A DNA stretch of 64,000 bases from Bacteroidales bacterium (GTDB lineage: Bacteria; Bacteroidota; Bacteroidia; Bacteroidales; UBA6680): positions 1-64,000 of the forward strand of contig JAOARD010000009.1 of NCBI GenBank assembly GCA_025210735.1. The letters are read 5' to 3'. A model generated the notes under the pieces. That model did no database searches. It saw only the letters and a list, made by a program, of their open reading frames with translations, and was not told where the DNA came from. Position 1 is the stretch's first letter; every line of letters starts with the position of its first letter. Shown here in pieces: positions 26,862 to 35,384 of this stretch. The position numbers and the translations under genes are program-made.

Positions 26862-27380
26862 TTAGAAACCGGAGTCAAGTCTTTTAGCAATTCCTTTTTC
26901 TTCAAGATATTTTCTTAAAGCATCGTATCGTACAGCTACTGATACAGCTACTTTATACATTCTCTTCATTTTTATTCTATCCTTTCCTCCTGGTGCACCA
27001 TCGGTTGATACAGTTACAAAGTCAAGATATTTACCTCCTGTACTAAAAAACTCATTAAAGAAATCGGCATGCACTTTGTCTGCATCTGTACTCTTTACAA
27101 TTGCAGGTGTTGCTGCTGCTCCACCTCCCGGATTAAAGCCTCTGAATATAGCTGCTGCAACAGCGTTTCTTTTTGCTGCATATGCTGCTTTGTGAGGTTT
27201 TTTTCCGTATCCCCAAACTTTTATGAGTTTTGTTCCGTCAACTCCAACTCCAAGAGTAATAACCTCGTAGTTATAGCTACTGTTGTAGAGTATTTTTCTC
27301 TCCTTTCTGTTCTGCGCAAACAGACTCATTGCAAGCGCAGTCAGAATAATTACTGTAGTTGTCAGGAATGTTTTTTTCAT
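26862..27380 (-). CDS. Exported LPP20-like small protein
   Basis: 172 residues. Signal peptide to about SLFAQ. The core has YEVITLGVGVDGTKLIKVWG followed by KKPHKAAYAAKRNAVAAAIF, the alanine-rich helix after a conserved strand that marks LPP20/FlgT-N-type domains. A Gly/Ala-rich loop and a C-terminal MYKVAVSVAVRYDALRKYLE strand-helix follow. It lies 22 bases before the DUF6175 gene. Function unknown; likely a partner of the other exported proteins here. Confidence 0.72.
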   Translation of the reverse strand: MKKTFLTTTVIILTALAMSLFAQNRKERKILYNSSYNYEVITLGVGVDGTKLIKVWGYGKKPHKAAYAAKRNAVAAAIFRGFNPGGGAAATPAIVKSTDADKVHADFFNEFFSTGGKYLDFVTVSTDGAPGGKDRIKMKRMYKVAVSVAVRYDALRKYLEEKGIAKRLDSGF

Positions 27381-27455
27381 GTGTTATCGTTTTATCTTAT
27401 TTAATTCTTTTATTAATGATTGTACAGTATTGTTTATCAATTTAATAATAATTAT

Positions 27456-29111
27456 TTAGAGTAGTATCCTTAAACCACCTCCAAAACTCATGCCACTTCT
27501 GTCTTTAAAGAACTCATCCCATTTAACGCTGGTCTTTGTATCTTTAATATTCATATCATTTGTCATATAGTAATTAACAAACCCAACCAACTGTACTTTA
27601 TGTGTTACATTTATTAATAAAGAACTACCACCTTTAATAAACCATGTACGTAAACTGTTGTCTTCAAGCGTATATTCATCTTTAAACATTATATCCAGAT
27701 CGTCCTGATCAATTGAGGTGTATTCCATTCCGTATGCAGCTTCAATAATTAACTCAAAGTTTCTGAAGAAGTGGAACCCTTTACCTATACCTGCATCGAA
27801 TCTGTAGAAACCAAGTGTTTTATTTATGTTATGATTATTTCTGGTGATATCATACTTCTGAAAGTCAAGTCCTCCTGCTACATGTAAATATAGTGATGGG
27901 ATACCTGTAACGCCTCCTAATAGTGTAGCACCTTTAATGTATGCTCCTCCAATTTCGCCACTCTCATAAGCAAATGTAAAGTTTATGCCTGCATCATTCT
28001 TCTGCTCAATAAGCATACCTTCTTCTATTTTACCTCCTGCAATCTGGTAGAATGTAGACGGATCTGTTTTTCCGCTTGTAACACTGTAGTTATTAGATAT
28101 TTTACTACCTGCTCTAATTACACCCTTTCTTACAGGCTCGCTATCATTTAACTTTTCGTTCCATACGTACTCGTATACAAAGTATCTCTGATCGGTTCTT
28201 AATCCCTCTTTTCTTCCAATCTTTGCAGTAAGAGGATTTCTTCCGTATATCTTTGTTTTAACCCTTAAGTCGTCAAGCATATTTTCCAGATCAAATATTG
28301 TATTATTATATCCTTCTTGAAGAAGCTCAATGAATAATTGATCGTAACTCTTTTGTGCACCCAATCTGTATTTTGATGATTGTGTAGAGCTTAATGAATA
28401 AGTGAAATGACTAATTTTTTTTACAGGGAATTTCATATTGTCATAGTTATTTCTCTTTTGGCTTTTTACCTCCTCTGAGTCATCACTGTAAATCCAATTA
28501 TTGTATAGTTCCGATTTTATCTCATCGTTAAAGTCAATCTTATATACATATGCTGTAATATTAGCCTTCCATCCTTTAGAATCATTTTTTTCTGAAGGAG
28601 TAACTTTTCTGATATTTGAGATATCAAAAACAACAATATAACTCATATCAATAAGTCTGTTTCCGAAATCTTCAAGAGCAGCACTTCCTCGTTTTGTAGT
28701 ATTTGCAGATATTAATGCCTGATCTGTAGCATTAAATACTCCACGTTTATGTATAACTTCTTGATTAAGTGTTCCGTCACTTTGTCTGTTATACCACATT
28801 GATATTATCTCTCTTGATATACCTTTTTCAACAATATCGTTAAGTATTATTGTCTGATTCTGACCATACGACATACTATTTCTGTAAGCTATATTTAATC
28901 CCTGATCAGGAAAATTATTGTCGTAGAATTTGTTTGTTTTAGAGATCTTACCAAAAAACTTATTAACCATATTGCCGTGAGCTCCGGAATTGTTTTTTAG
29001 ATAAAACCAGGAGAAGGAACTCCTGTTGTAATCGTCGCTTAATGTGCTTTGGGCAAGCATACTTGTTGACAAAATTGTTGCTATTACTACTGTTGAGATT
29101 AGCTTTTTCAT
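27456..29111 (-). CDS. Exported protein with C-terminal barrel-like region
   Basis: 551 residues, first gene of the five-gene operon. Signal peptide to about TSMLAQ. The N-terminal third contains a NDIVEKGISREIISMWYN segment and MSYIVVFDISNI, again loosely CsgG-like. The C-terminal 170 residues alternate hydrophobic and polar residues with Gly turns (FRNFELIIEAAYGMEYTS, then WFIKGGSSLLINVTHK) and end in GGLRILL, as for an outer-membrane barrel. It may anchor the set in the outer membrane. Family not recognised. Confidence 0.72.
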   Translation of the reverse strand: MKKLISTVVIATILSTSMLAQSTLSDDYNRSSFSWFYLKNNSGAHGNMVNKFFGKISKTNKFYDNNFPDQGLNIAYRNSMSYGQNQTIILNDIVEKGISREIISMWYNRQSDGTLNQEVIHKRGVFNATDQALISANTTKRGSAALEDFGNRLIDMSYIVVFDISNIRKVTPSEKNDSKGWKANITAYVYKIDFNDEIKSELYNNWIYSDDSEEVKSQKRNNYDNMKFPVKKISHFTYSLSSTQSSKYRLGAQKSYDQLFIELLQEGYNNTIFDLENMLDDLRVKTKIYGRNPLTAKIGRKEGLRTDQRYFVYEYVWNEKLNDSEPVRKGVIRAGSKISNNYSVTSGKTDPSTFYQIAGGKIEEGMLIEQKNDAGINFTFAYESGEIGGAYIKGATLLGGVTGIPSLYLHVAGGLDFQKYDITRNNHNINKTLGFYRFDAGIGKGFHFFRNFELIIEAAYGMEYTSIDQDDLDIMFKDEYTLEDNSLRTWFIKGGSSLLINVTHKVQLVGFVNYYMTNDMNIKDTKTSVKWDEFFKDRSGMSFGGGLRILL

Positions 29112-29310
29112 ACGTTATAAAATTTAATGCTTTCTTTTATTTGTTCTAGTCTGCTTTTTGGGGCAGAGTAATTTATTTGCGAGAAGTTTGTTAACAATTT
29201 TCGTACCTAACTGCTAAGGTATAATGTAAAAAAGCAATATTTCACACATAAAATATCAAGGTTTAAGTTATGAAATTATTGGTCAGATAACGAATATTAG
29301 GATAAAAAAA

Positions 29311-29335
29311 AGCCTCAAATATCTAATTTGAGGCT
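29311..29335 (-). terminator. Terminator of the alkaline phosphatase gene
   Basis: On the minus strand AGCCTCAAAT pairs perfectly with ATTTGAGGCT and is followed by TTTTTTTATCC. It lies just after the stop at 29347. Confidence 0.88.
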
Positions 29336-29346
29336 CTGTATTATTG

Positions 29347-30777
29347 TTACCATTTGCTTACTCTTCGTAAGATATTTGGGATATCTATATTATCCTTTAC
29401 ATTTATAAACTCTTTGCTTCCGCGACCAATAACATACAGAGGGACTCTGACTCCTGTGTGTGATCCGGTACCCCAGCCAATACCTATTTTTGTACTAAAA
29501 ATCTTTCCTACGCTTGTTACAACAGGATTATTGCTACCATATAGTACATCTGATCTGAAACGTGCTATAGCAGTTGAATCCTCTTTAAAGAACGCAAAGT
29601 ATGCACGTTTAAGAAGATTAATATCTTTAGTGTTTAATCTTAGTTCTTTAACACTGTTTATTCCAAAGTTGGTCTCTATACTACTTATTAATGTCTCAAA
29701 TGTAGCTTCTTCTTCCTTAAGTTTGTTAACCTCAATCTCGAATTCATCAAGAGACATCTTCTGTTTATCTGCAAAATTTATTCTTGTTTCGTAATGAAGA
29801 TTACTGTTTCCTAACGACATTCCTCCTGTTTCGTGATCTGCTGTTACAATAATAAGAGTCTCTTTTGGGTGTTTATTGTAGAATTCAATAGCCTTTTTTA
29901 CAGCATCGTCAAAATCAATAATCTCCTGTAGCATAGTTCCAAAATCATTAGAGTGACATGCCCAGTCAATTTTTCCTCCTTCAACCATAATAAAGAAACC
30001 CTTCTTATTATCAAGCACCTCAATAGCTTTCTCGGTATAATCTGCAATATCAAGATGAGTAGAATCTCTGTCTATAGCGTAATATAGCGATCCTTCATTC
30101 TGTATATGGTTACTTAGAGCCAATACCTTTCCACTACTGTTTGATATAGCTTTAAGTTCCTTGGCATTTCTTGTAATTGAGAAATTGTTTTTTTCGGCAA
30201 AGTAGTATAAGCTGGTATCTGTTTCAGTTTTTCCTTTAGGGTAAACAAAGTCGCCACCCGCAAAGAAATCTAAATTTGATTTTGTAAGATCTCGTCCTAT
30301 TGCATAATACATTCTTCTTGATTGCTGATGTGCATAGAATGCAGCAGGTGTGGCATGGTCTATACTTACAGATGTAATTATACCAACCCTCTTTTTATTA
30401 TCTTTTGCATTCTGAGCAACAGAAATTAACGGAGCTGTATGATTTGCATTCATACCAATTGTATTAATAGATGTTTTGTGTCCGCTGGCAAGAGCTGTTC
30501 CTGCAGCTGCCGATCCTGTAATAACTCTGTTATCGGCAAATGTTGTTACAGTTGTACGTACCGGGAAGTTTGTAAAACTTAGTGGTGATATTCCTATTTT
30601 ATCATTCTTTAGTGCAAGATAGGTTTCGGTTGCAGTAACCTGCGATATTCCCATTCCATCGCCAATAAAATAGAATATATATTTAGGAGCTTTACCTTTT
30701 GCCTGAAGTTTATTGCTGTCTGATAAAACAGAAAATATTAACAGCGCAGCTGTTAAAAGAGTATAATACCTTTTCAT
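29347..30777 (-). CDS. phoA: Alkaline phosphatase, exported
   Basis: 476 residues. Releases phosphate from organic phosphomonoesters in the periplasm. Signal peptide over about 1-26. Metal and catalytic motifs in order: IFYFIGDGMGISQ (first Zn/Mg Asp), VITGSAAAGTALASGHKT with the nucleophile Ser, EGGKIDWACHSND, TADHETGGMSLG and GSHTGVRVPLYVIG. It lies behind the ExbB/ExbD operon; its upstream 150 bases and its leader codons are duplicated in front of the chimeric exbD gene (see 30987-31532). Confidence 0.95.
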   Translation of the reverse strand: MKRYYTLLTAALLIFSVLSDSNKLQAKGKAPKYIFYFIGDGMGISQVTATETYLALKNDKIGISPLSFTNFPVRTTVTTFADNRVITGSAAAGTALASGHKTSINTIGMNANHTAPLISVAQNAKDNKKRVGIITSVSIDHATPAAFYAHQQSRRMYYAIGRDLTKSNLDFFAGGDFVYPKGKTETDTSLYYFAEKNNFSITRNAKELKAISNSSGKVLALSNHIQNEGSLYYAIDRDSTHLDIADYTEKAIEVLDNKKGFFIMVEGGKIDWACHSNDFGTMLQEIIDFDDAVKKAIEFYNKHPKETLIIVTADHETGGMSLGNSNLHYETRINFADKQKMSLDEFEIEVNKLKEEEATFETLISSIETNFGINSVKELRLNTKDINLLKRAYFAFFKEDSTAIARFRSDVLYGSNNPVVTSVGKIFSTKIGIGWGTGSHTGVRVPLYVIGRGSKEFINVKDNIDIPNILRRVSKW

Positions 30778-30780
30778 TTT

Positions 30781-30933
30781 TAGTATCTGTTAATTATTAC
30801 GAATGCTAAGTTAATAAAACAAAGAGTCTTTAGTTAATGTTTAATGATAACTGTATCTTAATTTAAGGTATAAATAATAAAAAAGGCCGACCAAATGGTC
30901 AGCCTTTCTGAAGTATAATAACATGATTAGTTA
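30781..30933. repeat. Repeat copy 1, upstream of phoA
   Basis: Matches 31537-31690 at roughly 85% by eye, including a fully shared aaacaaagagtctttagtta and the same terminator hairpin. Together with the exbD copies it marks a tandem duplication. Confidence 0.8.
30883..30906 (-). terminator. Terminator copy after the chimeric exbD gene
   Basis: On the minus strand AAGGCTGACC pairs with GGTCGGCCTT (one G-U) around ATTT and is followed by TTTTTTATT. It is a copy of the hairpin at 31640-31664. Confidence 0.8.
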
Positions 30934-30972
30934 TCAAAGTACACTGGGTGCTTTTATCGTTGAGTTGTTAAT
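30934..30972 (-). pseudogene. Remnant of a second exbD 3' end
   Basis: Read on the minus strand, 13 codons give INNSTIKAPSVL-stop, matching the end of the ExbD at 31688 (INYSARKVPSVLR-stop). This is the leftover of an exbD copy that was otherwise deleted after the duplication. Confidence 0.7.
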
Positions 30973-30986
30973 AAGTCCTGACACAA

Positions 30987-31532
30987 TTAATCTAAACTTA
31001 TTTCTGTCGGCTCAGCCTCCGATACAGCATTTGGAAGATACTTCTTAATTGCTTTCTGCTTATCTTCATCTAAGCTTTTATATGGGGTTCCAAATTTTCT
31101 AATTGCCTCCTCGTTTCTAAGTTCCTTAACGGCACGTGCAATCTCATTCTGTACTTTAATGTACATTCTGTATGAGCTCCCACGATCGTTTACAAATGAT
31201 ATAACTCCTTTAGATATTGTTGTAAGTCCGTAATAAGGAATTTCAATTTCTTTTCTTTCAGGAAGATTGGGATCGTTATTAGGATTCAAAAAGAACTCTT
31301 TAACCTTATCTTTTAGGTTAGTAAGTTCTGCTTCTCTTCCTTCAATGTGTAATTGATCTTTGCTATTAACAAATACCTCAAGGATATTACGCTGATTAAT
31401 TTGCTTGGCTGGCTTATCTTCAGTTGGAGGAGGTGAAATTCTCGAAATACCGCTATCAACATCCAATGTAGTTGTTACAATGAATATGATAATTGTAAGC
31501 AAAGCTGCCAAAATAATATAAAACCTTTTCAT
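30987..31532 (-). CDS. Chimeric ExbD paralog with phosphatase-type leader
   Basis: 181 residues. From TTTLDVDSGISR on it is a close paralog of the ExbD at 32170 (shared KVKEFFLNPNNDP, MYIKVQNEIARAV, RNEEAIRKFG, KKYLPNAVSEAEP). Its first 12-18 residues (MKRFYIILAALL) instead match the alkaline phosphatase leader (MKRYYTLLTAALL), as does the DNA in front. The chimera keeps a membrane helix but has lost the cytoplasmic N-terminus and the membrane Asp of ExbD (ADIAF in the paralog), which is needed for proton flow. It is therefore probably an anchored periplasmic ExbD domain without motor function. The intact frame argues that it is not yet a plain pseudogene. Confidence 0.8.
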   Translation of the reverse strand: MKRFYIILAALLTIIIFIVTTTLDVDSGISRISPPPTEDKPAKQINQRNILEVFVNSKDQLHIEGREAELTNLKDKVKEFFLNPNNDPNLPERKEIEIPYYGLTTISKGVISFVNDRGSSYRMYIKVQNEIARAVKELRNEEAIRKFGTPYKSLDEDKQKAIKKYLPNAVSEAEPTEISLD

Positions 31533-31536
31533 TCTT

Positions 31537-31690
31537 AGTATCTGTTAATTATTTTGACCACTAAATTAATGAAACAAAGAGTCTTTAGTTAAAGGTTTAA
31601 TGATAACTATATCTTAAAATAAGGTATAAATAATAAAAAAAGGCCGACCAAAATGATCAGCCTTTCTGAAGTATAATAACTAATTTGTTA
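31537..31690. repeat. Repeat copy 2, upstream of the chimeric exbD
   Basis: Counterpart of 30781-30933. It covers the leader region, the terminator hairpin and the end of the exbD gene at 31688. Confidence 0.8.
31640..31664 (-). terminator. Terminator of the ExbB/ExbD operon
   Basis: On the minus strand AAGGCTGATCA pairs with TGGTCGGCCTT (G-U included), followed by TTTTTTATTA. It sits about 25 bases after the exbD stop at 31688. Confidence 0.8.
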
Positions 31691-32167
31691 TCTAAGTACA
31701 CTAGGAACTTTTCTAGCTGAGTAGTTAATCTTAAGAGCACTTGCTTTACGCAGAGCTTGTTTAATATCAACCACAATTCCCATCTTTACCTTTTCGTCGG
31801 CTTTAATAGAGGTAGTCATAAATGGTCTGTCAGACTCGTCCATTGACTCACGCTCAGCTGCAATAAAGTCTCTGATATCTTCAACCTTTGCATATGAATC
31901 GTTAAGCTGGATACGTGGCTCAGTACCAAAAATTGCCTGGTTCTTAGCCCCTAAAGGAGCACCAACATATATATAACTAACAAGAGATTTTTTCTCTAGT
32001 TTCTTTACCTCAGTAGCACCCGGAGCAGTTACTTTTACAAGTAATGTACTCTCTTTCATAGTTGTACTAACCATAAAGAAGAACAGAAGCATGTAAATAA
32101 TATCCGGTAACGAAGAGGTAGATATAGCAGGTACTCCACCTGACTTTTTCTTCTTAAATCTTGACAT
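31688..32167 (-). CDS. exbD: ExbD/TolR-family biopolymer transport protein
   Basis: 159 residues. Part of the proton-driven motor that energises TonB. The cytoplasmic start MSRFKKKKSGGVPAISTSS leads into one membrane helix, LPDIIYMLLFFFMVSTTM, with the conserved proton-carrying Asp (residue about 22). The periplasmic part contains VKVTAPGATEVKK and ends in RKVPSVLR. It starts 2 bases after the stop of the other exbD gene, so the two are coupled. Its 3' end is echoed by the remnant at 30934. Confidence 0.93.
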   Translation of the reverse strand: MSRFKKKKSGGVPAISTSSLPDIIYMLLFFFMVSTTMKESTLLVKVTAPGATEVKKLEKKSLVSYIYVGAPLGAKNQAIFGTEPRIQLNDSYAKVEDIRDFIAAERESMDESDRPFMTTSIKADEKVKMGIVVDIKQALRKASALKINYSARKVPSVLR

Positions 32168-32169
32168 AA

Positions 32170-32748
32170 TTAATCTTCTTTAATTTCTTCCGGCTCAGCT
32201 TCCGATACAGCGTTAGGCAGATATTTCTTAATAGCCTTCTTCTTATCTTCATCTAAGCTTTCATATGGTTTTCCAAACTTTCTTATTGCCTCCTCGTTTC
32301 TCAGCTCATTAACGGCACGTGCAATCTCATTCTGTACTTTAATGTACATTCCGTATGAGGTTCCACGGTCGTTCATAAGTGATATAACACCTTTAGATAC
32401 TGTTGTTGAGCCATAATATTCAATCTCAGCATCTCTTCTCTCAGGAAGATCTGGATCGTTATTAGGATTCAGAAAGAACTCTTTAACTTTATCTTTGAGC
32501 TCTGACAAATCAGCACGACGACCTTCCAAAGAAAGATTATCGTTTCTGTTAACAAGTACCTCAAGGATATTACGCTCATGAATTTGCTGATCAGGTGACT
32601 TCTCTGTATCATCCTCAGCCGGAGGCGGCAAAACTCTCGAAATACCGCTATCAACATCCATTGTAGTTGTCACAAGAAAGAAGATAAGAAGCATAAATGC
32701 AATATCTGCTTGCGACGAGGAGTTGACTTCTGGAACTGGTCTTGGCAT
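32170..32748 (-). CDS. exbD: ExbD/TolR-family biopolymer transport protein
   Basis: 192 residues. Cytoplasmic MPRPVPEVNSSSQ, then one helix with the conserved Asp (ADIAFMLLIFFLVTTTMD), then a periplasmic domain of about 160 residues, longer than usual because of an extra helical tail (RNEEAIRKFGKPYESLDEDK, KKAIKKYLPN). This tail is shared with the chimeric paralog at 30987. Two ExbD types next to one ExbB is common in Bacteroidota. Gap to the preceding membrane-protein gene is 55 bases. Confidence 0.93.
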   Translation of the reverse strand: MPRPVPEVNSSSQADIAFMLLIFFLVTTTMDVDSGISRVLPPPAEDDTEKSPDQQIHERNILEVLVNRNDNLSLEGRRADLSELKDKVKEFFLNPNNDPDLPERRDAEIEYYGSTTVSKGVISLMNDRGTSYGMYIKVQNEIARAVNELRNEEAIRKFGKPYESLDEDKKKAIKKYLPNAVSEAEPEEIKED

Positions 32749-32803
32749 AATATCTTAATATTTTATCAACAGAGGTTACCAGAGCAACCCCTGTGTGTTA
32801 TGT

Positions 32804-33223
32804 TTACTTAAAACTCTTTGAAATCTCTGAGAAAAGAACTGCAACAACAGCTAATCCCAAAAGCAAATATGTTAGGATAATACTGCTACCTGCGAACTTC
32901 TGTACCTCAGGAGTATTTGCAACATTATCGCTACCCACACCTGTAAAAGGAGTGTTGTCTGCTAATGCATAAGAGATAAATACTAATACACCAAGTCCTA
33001 TTACAGCAATTAGTATGTTCTTAAGACCCTTTGGATTTGTGAACAGCTGAAGCAAAGGAAAACCAATTGCAAAAACTGTTGATACGCCTAGTAGAGCGTA
33101 ACTCCAAACGATCAAAGCCTCCTCTGTAAGTGTTTCAGTACCTCTATACAACACTAAAAGTAGTACAGAAATTACCATCAACGCCCACAGAGTAAACGTG
33201 GTTATTTTTGATAACTTTAACAT
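32804..33223 (-). CDS. Small membrane protein in the exbB-exbD operon
   Basis: 139 residues with four hydrophobic segments: ITTFTLWALMVISVLLLVLY, the ALIVWSYALLGVSTVFAIGF stretch, LIAVIGLGVLVFISYALA and IILTYLLLGLAVVAVLFS. No catalytic residues. It lies between exbB and exbD in the operon, 8 bases after exbB; I recall similar small proteins at this place in other Bacteroidota. It may be an accessory part of the TonB motor. Function unknown. Confidence 0.8.
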   Translation of the reverse strand: MLKLSKITTFTLWALMVISVLLLVLYRGTETLTEEALIVWSYALLGVSTVFAIGFPLLQLFTNPKGLKNILIAVIGLGVLVFISYALADNTPFTGVGSDNVANTPEVQKFAGSSIILTYLLLGLAVVAVLFSEISKSFK

Positions 33224-33231
33224 AAATCAAA

Positions 33232-34083
33232 TTATTTTTTTAGGTTGTATTTTACTAGAATGTCGATCATAGAGATTGATGCATCTTCCATTGTATTTAC
33301 TAAACCATCAATCTTAGATACAAGATAGTTATAGAATACCTGAAGAATCATTGCAACAACAAGACCAGACACAGTAGTAATAAGGGCTACTTTAATACCA
33401 GCAGCAACAAGTGAAGCAGAAATGTCACCAGCAGCCTCGATATCAGCAAACGCCTTGATCATACCAATTACTGTACCCATGAAACCTAACATAGGAGCAA
33501 GAGAGATAAATAAACTTACCCAAGAAAGGTTTTTCTCTAGAAGACCAGTCTGTACACTACCGTAAGCAATAATAGACTTCTCTACTACGTCAATACCTTC
33601 ATCGTACTTCATAAGACTCTGATAGAAGATAGAAGCTACAGGACCTCTTGTGTTACGACAAACCTCTTTAGCAGCCTCAATTCCACCCTCGTTAAGAGCA
33701 GCCTCAACTTTGTTAAGAAGCTTTGTTGTGTTAGTAGTTGCAAAGTTCAAGTATAAGATTCTTTCGATTGCAATAGCAAGACCAAGGATCAATGCTAGAA
33801 GTACGAAAGTCATAAACTCAGGACCACCATCAATAAATAATTTTTTTACTTGCTTGTGGAAGCTTTGCTCACCTGCTGCTGGCTCATCTGCTGCGTTGTC
33901 TTCGCTTGCAGGAACTTCTGTTGGAGTAGTTTCTGCTTTTTCAACTACAGTTGAATCATTGCTTTCAGTTTGAGCAACCTCCTCGTTTGTAACGTTTGCG
34001 TCGTCAGTCTGAGCAAATGCTACGTTTGATGCACTTAGAGTGAACATCCCAATAACCGCTATTAATGCAAATAACTTCTTCAT
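33232..34083 (-). CDS. exbB: ExbB/TolQ/MotA-family proton channel protein
   Basis: 283 residues. Forms the ring of the proton channel with ExbD. Unusual N-terminus: a signal-like segment ending in VAFAQ, then about 55 acidic residues (TDDAN to GEQSF) exposed to the periplasm, before the first channel helix (FMTFVLLALILGLAIAIERI). The MotA/TolQ core has LSWVSLFISLAPMLGFMGTV, IGMIKAF, then VALITTVSGLVVAMILQVFY. It is the first gene of the operon and has a good promoter upstream. Confidence 0.95.
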   Translation of the reverse strand: MKKLFALIAVIGMFTLSASNVAFAQTDDANVTNEEVAQTESNDSTVVEKAETTPTEVPASEDNAADEPAAGEQSFHKQVKKLFIDGGPEFMTFVLLALILGLAIAIERILYLNFATTNTTKLLNKVEAALNEGGIEAAKEVCRNTRGPVASIFYQSLMKYDEGIDVVEKSIIAYGSVQTGLLEKNLSWVSLFISLAPMLGFMGTVIGMIKAFADIEAAGDISASLVAAGIKVALITTVSGLVVAMILQVFYNYLVSKIDGLVNTMEDASISMIDILVKYNLKK

Positions 34084-34160
34084 GGTTTGTTTTTAGTTTA
34101 ATTATTAAATCTGTATTTGTTTATATTCAATTAATTTCTGCTTTGTTTATATGTATATGG

Positions 34161-34191
34161 CAAATTTATTTTATGATTTTTTATATCAATA
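34161..34191 (-). promoter_or_regulatory. Candidate promoter of the exbB operon
   Basis: On the minus strand TATTG, 18 bases, then TAAATTTG, followed by CC. It is close to the Bacteroidota consensus and about 80 bases before the exbB start. I see nothing else in the 34084-34337 gap. Confidence 0.55.
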
Positions 34192-34337
34192 ACACGCTAA
34201 AACATTTGTTTTTATTGCCAAATACGCATCTTTAACGGGGCACAAAATACAAAAAAAATATTAAAATCTAGTTCTTGTATTTACAAATTGCCACTATTAA
34301 TCAAATTTATAGGTGTGTATAACAAAATTTATACCGA

Positions 34338-35372
34338 TTATTTTGTCAACTCTCCGCGAAGCGGAACTTCAAACAGTTCTTTCACCTTTTCAACATCTGA
34401 ATGTTCGCCTAACAGGTACATTAATTTTGTTAAAGCTGCTTCAGCAGTCATGTCGTATCCTGATATTACACCAGCCTTTTTTAACAGAATACCAGTATCA
34501 TACTGCTCCATATTTACACTACCCGCATTACATTGCGATACATTAGCTATTACCAGACCTTTGTTAACAGCTTCTTCTATTTTTGCAATAAACCAATCTG
34601 ATGTAGGAGCATTTCCAGAACCATATGTCTCAATAATAATTGCCTTAAGATCCGGTATGTTTATCAAAGCGTCTATATGATCAGAAGAGATTCCCGGAAA
34701 TATTTTCAGGAACGCTACTCTGTTATCCATCGCTGTTTTTATGGCAAACTCATTTCTAAATTCGTCTGAGTGTATATATTGTTTCTTATATTTAATATGT
34801 ATACCAGACTCTGCTAACGGAGGATAGTTCTCTGATGTAAATGCATTAAAATGCTCTGCATTATGTTTAGTAGTTCTGTTCCCTCTGAAAAGTTGACTCT
34901 CAAAGTATACACTTACCTCCGGAACCATTGGTTTACCATTGACATCGGATGCAGCAGCAATCTCAATTGCCGATATCAGATTCTCTTTACCATCGGTGCG
35001 GAGTGTACCAATAGGTAGTTGCGATCCGGTAAACACTACCGGTTTAGTAAGGTTCTGTAACATAAAGCTGAGAGCTGAAGCTGAATACGACATTGTATCT
35101 GTACCATGCAGAATGACAAACCCATCGTAATCTTTGTAGTTATCGCTTATTAAGTTAGCAAGTTTAACCCAGAATTCAGGCTGAAGATTTGAGGAGTCGA
35201 TAAGCGGATCAAACGATATTGTATCTAATTTGAATCCAAATTTCTTTAGTTCAGGAACCTCTTCCTGAATTTTCTCAAAATTGAATGGTGCCAATGAACC
35301 TGTGGCCGGATTTTTCATCATGCCAATTGTTCCGCCTGTGTAAATAATTAATAGCGATGTATCCTGCTTCAT
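34338..35372 (-). CDS. ansA: Type I L-asparaginase
   Basis: 344 residues. Hydrolyses asparagine to aspartate and ammonia. The first catalytic Thr is in YTGGTIGM (about residue 14), the second in VILHGTDTMSYSASALSFML (about 88-92). No signal peptide, as for cytosolic type I enzymes. PVVFTGSQLPIG, then RTDGKENLISAIEIA, fit this family. Last gene of a five-gene minus-strand operon; it starts 12 bases after tatD. Confidence 0.93.
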   Translation of the reverse strand: MKQDTSLLIIYTGGTIGMMKNPATGSLAPFNFEKIQEEVPELKKFGFKLDTISFDPLIDSSNLQPEFWVKLANLISDNYKDYDGFVILHGTDTMSYSASALSFMLQNLTKPVVFTGSQLPIGTLRTDGKENLISAIEIAAASDVNGKPMVPEVSVYFESQLFRGNRTTKHNAEHFNAFTSENYPPLAESGIHIKYKKQYIHSDEFRNEFAIKTAMDNRVAFLKIFPGISSDHIDALINIPDLKAIIIETYGSGNAPTSDWFIAKIEEAVNKGLVIANVSQCNAGSVNMEQYDTGILLKKAGVISGYDMTAEAALTKLMYLLGEHSDVEKVKELFEVPLRGELTK

Positions 35373-35384
35373 ACCCTTTATATT

